NCBI GenBank assembly: GCA_964472945.1
Contig: CAYYNM010000157.1
Location: forward strand, 1 to 7,971
Source: QPIN01 sp964472945
GTDB lineage: Bacteria; Pseudomonadota; Gammaproteobacteria; Methylococcales; Methylomonadaceae
Length of the DNA: 7,971 bases
Direction of reading: 5' to 3'
A program made the position numbers and the translations under genes. Shown piece after piece: positions 6,427 to 7,971 of this stretch. Every line of letters starts with the position of its first letter. The first letter of the stretch is position 1. The notes under the pieces were generated by a model. The model ran no database searches and was not told the origin of the DNA. It saw only the letters and a program-made list of their open reading frames with translations.

Positions 6427-6778
6427 ATGTGGGAAATTAATCTAACAAAAATAAATTTCAAAATAAACACAGTGACTTAAGAAGTTATTTTTTGTAGGCT
6501 GGGTAGAGTGAGCAACGAAACCCAGCTTTTACATCATGCTGGGTTTCGCTATTCGCTCTACCCAGCCTACCTATCAACCTGTTTTTCCTTAATCCAATGA
6601 TTTATAGGCTTTCAATTTATCAGTAGCAAACCTTGCGCCTTCATTTATGATAATCTAGTGACTTTTCACTGTCGTCATGTCAGGCAATTGAAGCTGAACA
6701 AATTCATTGAGCATTAGCCACAGTGATCGAGAGGCATTTTAAATCAATGACTTGTTTTAAAATTCGAATTCCGAAACT
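6427..6778. other. Intergenic region between convergent genes
   Basis: This 352-base gap separates the ends of the PilZ gene and the nitroreductase gene. It holds a 77-bp hairpin repeat (6494-6570, listed separately). The rest is AT-rich. From 6589 to about 6729 the minus strand has a frame with plausible protein-like residues but one internal TAG (6655-6657), no start and no ribosome site. I treat it as a possible gene scrap and not as a gene. No transfer RNA or other RNA gene was recognised. Confidence 0.5.
6494..6570. repeat. 77-bp inverted repeat (REP-like hairpin), possible bidirectional terminator
   Basis: Two 33-base arms (6494-6526 and 6538-6570) flank an 11-base loop. The left arm begins GTAGGCTGGGTAGAG and ends CGAAACCCAGC. 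The right arm is its reverse complement with only 4 differences (29 of 33). The arms are much richer in GC than their surroundings. The sequence resembles the 'GTAGG-TGGGTAGAGC...AACCCA' type of intergenic palindrome I associate with many gammaproteobacterial genomes, some of which are moved by REP-associated tyrosine transposases; that link is from memory. Lying between two convergent genes, it could end transcription or protect mRNA ends in both directions, although only a short T-run (6582-6586) follows on the plus side. Confidence 0.85.
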
Positions 6779-7444
6779 TTAGTTATAATACTTAGCAAAA
6801 GAATTAACACTCACCCTTGGTGTTTTGTAGGAGTTTACTAATGCCTCAGTATCTTCATACCCTAATGCCATACTGCATAATAAAATTGTATCTTGTGGGT
6901 AATCTAATATTGTTTTAACAACTTCTGAATAATCAGCCACTGAAGCTTGTGGACAAGTCGCCAACCCATGCTCAACTGCCACCAACATAATAGATTGTAA
7001 AAACATACCATAGTCCATAAAAGAACCTGTTTGCATATCTCCGTCCATAAAGAAAAACAGCATAACAGGCGCATCAAAAGCTCTGTAGTTTGCCGCCCAT
7101 AAATCTTGTTGCCGTTGCTTATCTTCCCGTTGTACTTTTAACGTTGAGTACATTTGTAAACCACAAGCAATACGTCGAGATTTATAAGGCTCTACCCATT
7201 TTTCAGGATAATATTGATAATCCGCTTTACCTTTATCACCCATACGAAATTTATTTTCAATTTCTGTTTGTAGCGCGCATTTAGTGTCTCCTTTTACAAC
7301 AGCCACCTGCCAAGGCTGAATATTTGCTCCAGAAGGCGCCAAGCTAGCCGCCGTTAAAATAGCATTTATTTGCTCTTCTTCAACATCCTTATTAAGAAAA
7401 GCTCGCACCGATTTTCTTTGTTGCAAAGCATTAATAATATTCAT
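6779..7444 (-). CDS. Nitroreductase-family FMN oxidoreductase
   Basis: The 221-aa product belongs to the nitroreductase superfamily: FMN-dependent, NAD(P)H-using, usually homodimeric cytosolic enzymes that reduce nitroaromatics, quinones or related compounds. The FMN-contact RKSVRAF is at 10-16 and the APSGANIQPW segment at 36-45. The later motifs are LATCPQAS at 161-168, MALGYED at 192-198 and YKTPRVSVNSF at 206-216. These match the family from end to end and the length is usual. The pattern is closest to nitrobenzoate/nitrophenol-reductase-like members, but the physiological substrate cannot be read from sequence. The ribosome site before the ATG is poor. It follows the small membrane-protein gene by 48 bases on the same strand, which suggests co-transcription. 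There is no evident link to the flagellar genes. Confidence 0.92.
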   Translation of the reverse strand: MNIINALQQRKSVRAFLNKDVEEEQINAILTAASLAPSGANIQPWQVAVVKGDTKCALQTEIENKFRMGDKGKADYQYYPEKWVEPYKSRRIACGLQMYSTLKVQREDKQRQQDLWAANYRAFDAPVMLFFFMDGDMQTGSFMDYGMFLQSIMLVAVEHGLATCPQASVADYSEVVKTILDYPQDTILLCSMALGYEDTEALVNSYKTPRVSVNSFAKYYN

Positions 7445-7492
7445 TATCAGGTAATTTATTAATCTCTAAATTCAAATCAAACTGTAGGATTT

Positions 7493-7879
7493 TTATAATA
7501 CATGTTGAATAAATGTTACCCCAACACCTACAAACCCTATTGTTGTAATAGTAAAACTTATTGCTGTAAAAATTTTCCAAAACTGCTTATTCCAAAAATC
7601 AGGATCAAAAGTGGCAATAACAAAAACACTTGGATTAGTAAACCCACCTATTGCAACACACCAACAGGCAAAAATAGGTAAATCAACCCCCGAACCATAA
7701 AAGGCCAAATTAAATAATGCCATAAGCGCATAATCAACATGCGCTCTAATCATGGTTTTATAATCAACAATTTTCTCGTCTAAACCTTTAATTGGAAACC
7801 ACCGAGCAAATGTCATTAGCCATGCTGATAAAATTAATGCTGTCATACAAACCACAGCACCCACTAATAAAATTCCCAT
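7493..7879 (-). CDS. Small four-helix membrane protein, function unknown
   Basis: I do not recognise this 128-aa protein with confidence. It has four predicted membrane segments, at about 3-25, 48-63, 68-90 and 103-124. A short charged loop (31-45, LDEKIVDYKTMIR) lies between the first two. Notable polar residues at or near helix ends are the RAHVDY segment (45-50) and TNPSVF (81-86), plus FDPDFWNK (91-98) before the last helix. The ATG at 7879 was chosen because AGGA lies 8 bases upstream; the frame remains open to a GTG at 7957, but that extension is polar and lacks a ribosome site. Gene order places it first in a unit with the nitroreductase. The size and topology recall hydroxylaminobenzene mutase proteins, which act downstream of nitroreductases, but this is a loose resemblance only. 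Confidence 0.7.
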   Translation of the reverse strand: MGILLVGAVVCMTALILSAWLMTFARWFPIKGLDEKIVDYKTMIRAHVDYALMALFNLAFYGSGVDLPIFACWCVAIGGFTNPSVFVIATFDPDFWNKQFWKIFTAISFTITTIGFVGVGVTFIQHVL

Positions 7880-7971
7880 AACATTTCCTAATTTATTGTT
7901 AAATAAAGATTTTGTGACTAATACCTGAATCCGTGACTTCACTACGGCACAGAACACAAGCTATTGATTCC

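Noticed and set aside
7880..7957. N-terminal extension of the membrane protein from a GTG at 7957.
   Set aside because: The extension is polar, has no ribosome site, and the ATG at 7879 has AGGA at good spacing directly before a hydrophobic helix.

Overview
This window is part of a gammaproteobacterial flagellar and chemotaxis locus, followed by an unrelated two-gene unit. The clues to lineage are polar-flagellum-type gene order (flgM-flgN beside flgA, divergent from cheV-cheR-flgBCDE), the presence of CheV, a sigma-54 promoter before flgB and a sigma-28 promoter before flgM. The DNA is AT-rich. I cannot name the genus. A methanotroph-like or sulfur-oxidiser-like gammaproteobacterium would fit the two kinds of palindromic intergenic repeat, but that is an impression and not a measurement.

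Left part (1-3827, all on the minus strand, transcribed right to left): cheV, cheR, then flgB, flgC, flgD and the first codons of flgE. flgB to flgE are tightly packed and begin at a textbook -24/-12 promoter. cheV and cheR are separated by a 158-bp imperfect palindrome that looks like a small mobile or REP/MITE-like element. A 305-bp AT-rich gap separates cheR from flgB.

Middle part (3828-6426, plus strand): a divergent control region, then flgA (periplasmic P-ring chaperone), flgM (anti-sigma-28 factor) with its own sigma-28 promoter, flgN (export chaperone for hook-filament junction proteins), and a YcgR-like PilZ protein. The genes span successive stages: rod and hook parts (FlgB, C, D, E), P-ring assembly (FlgA), the checkpoint that releases late genes (FlgM), late export (FlgN), and behavioural control (CheV, CheR, PilZ). 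The placement suggests that c-di-GMP sensing is produced together with the late flagellar genes.

Right part (6427-7971): a 352-bp gap between convergent genes carries a 77-bp hairpin repeat and perhaps scraps of decayed coding sequence. Beyond it, on the minus strand, lie a nitroreductase-family flavoprotein and, upstream of it, a small four-helix membrane protein of unknown function.

Most of the window is conventional flagellar biology. The items most worth a second look are the cheV-cheR palindrome, the two flagellar promoters (one of which fixes the flgB start), the PilZ gene attached to flgMN, and the membrane protein/nitroreductase pair. I see no clear sign of a wholly new system.
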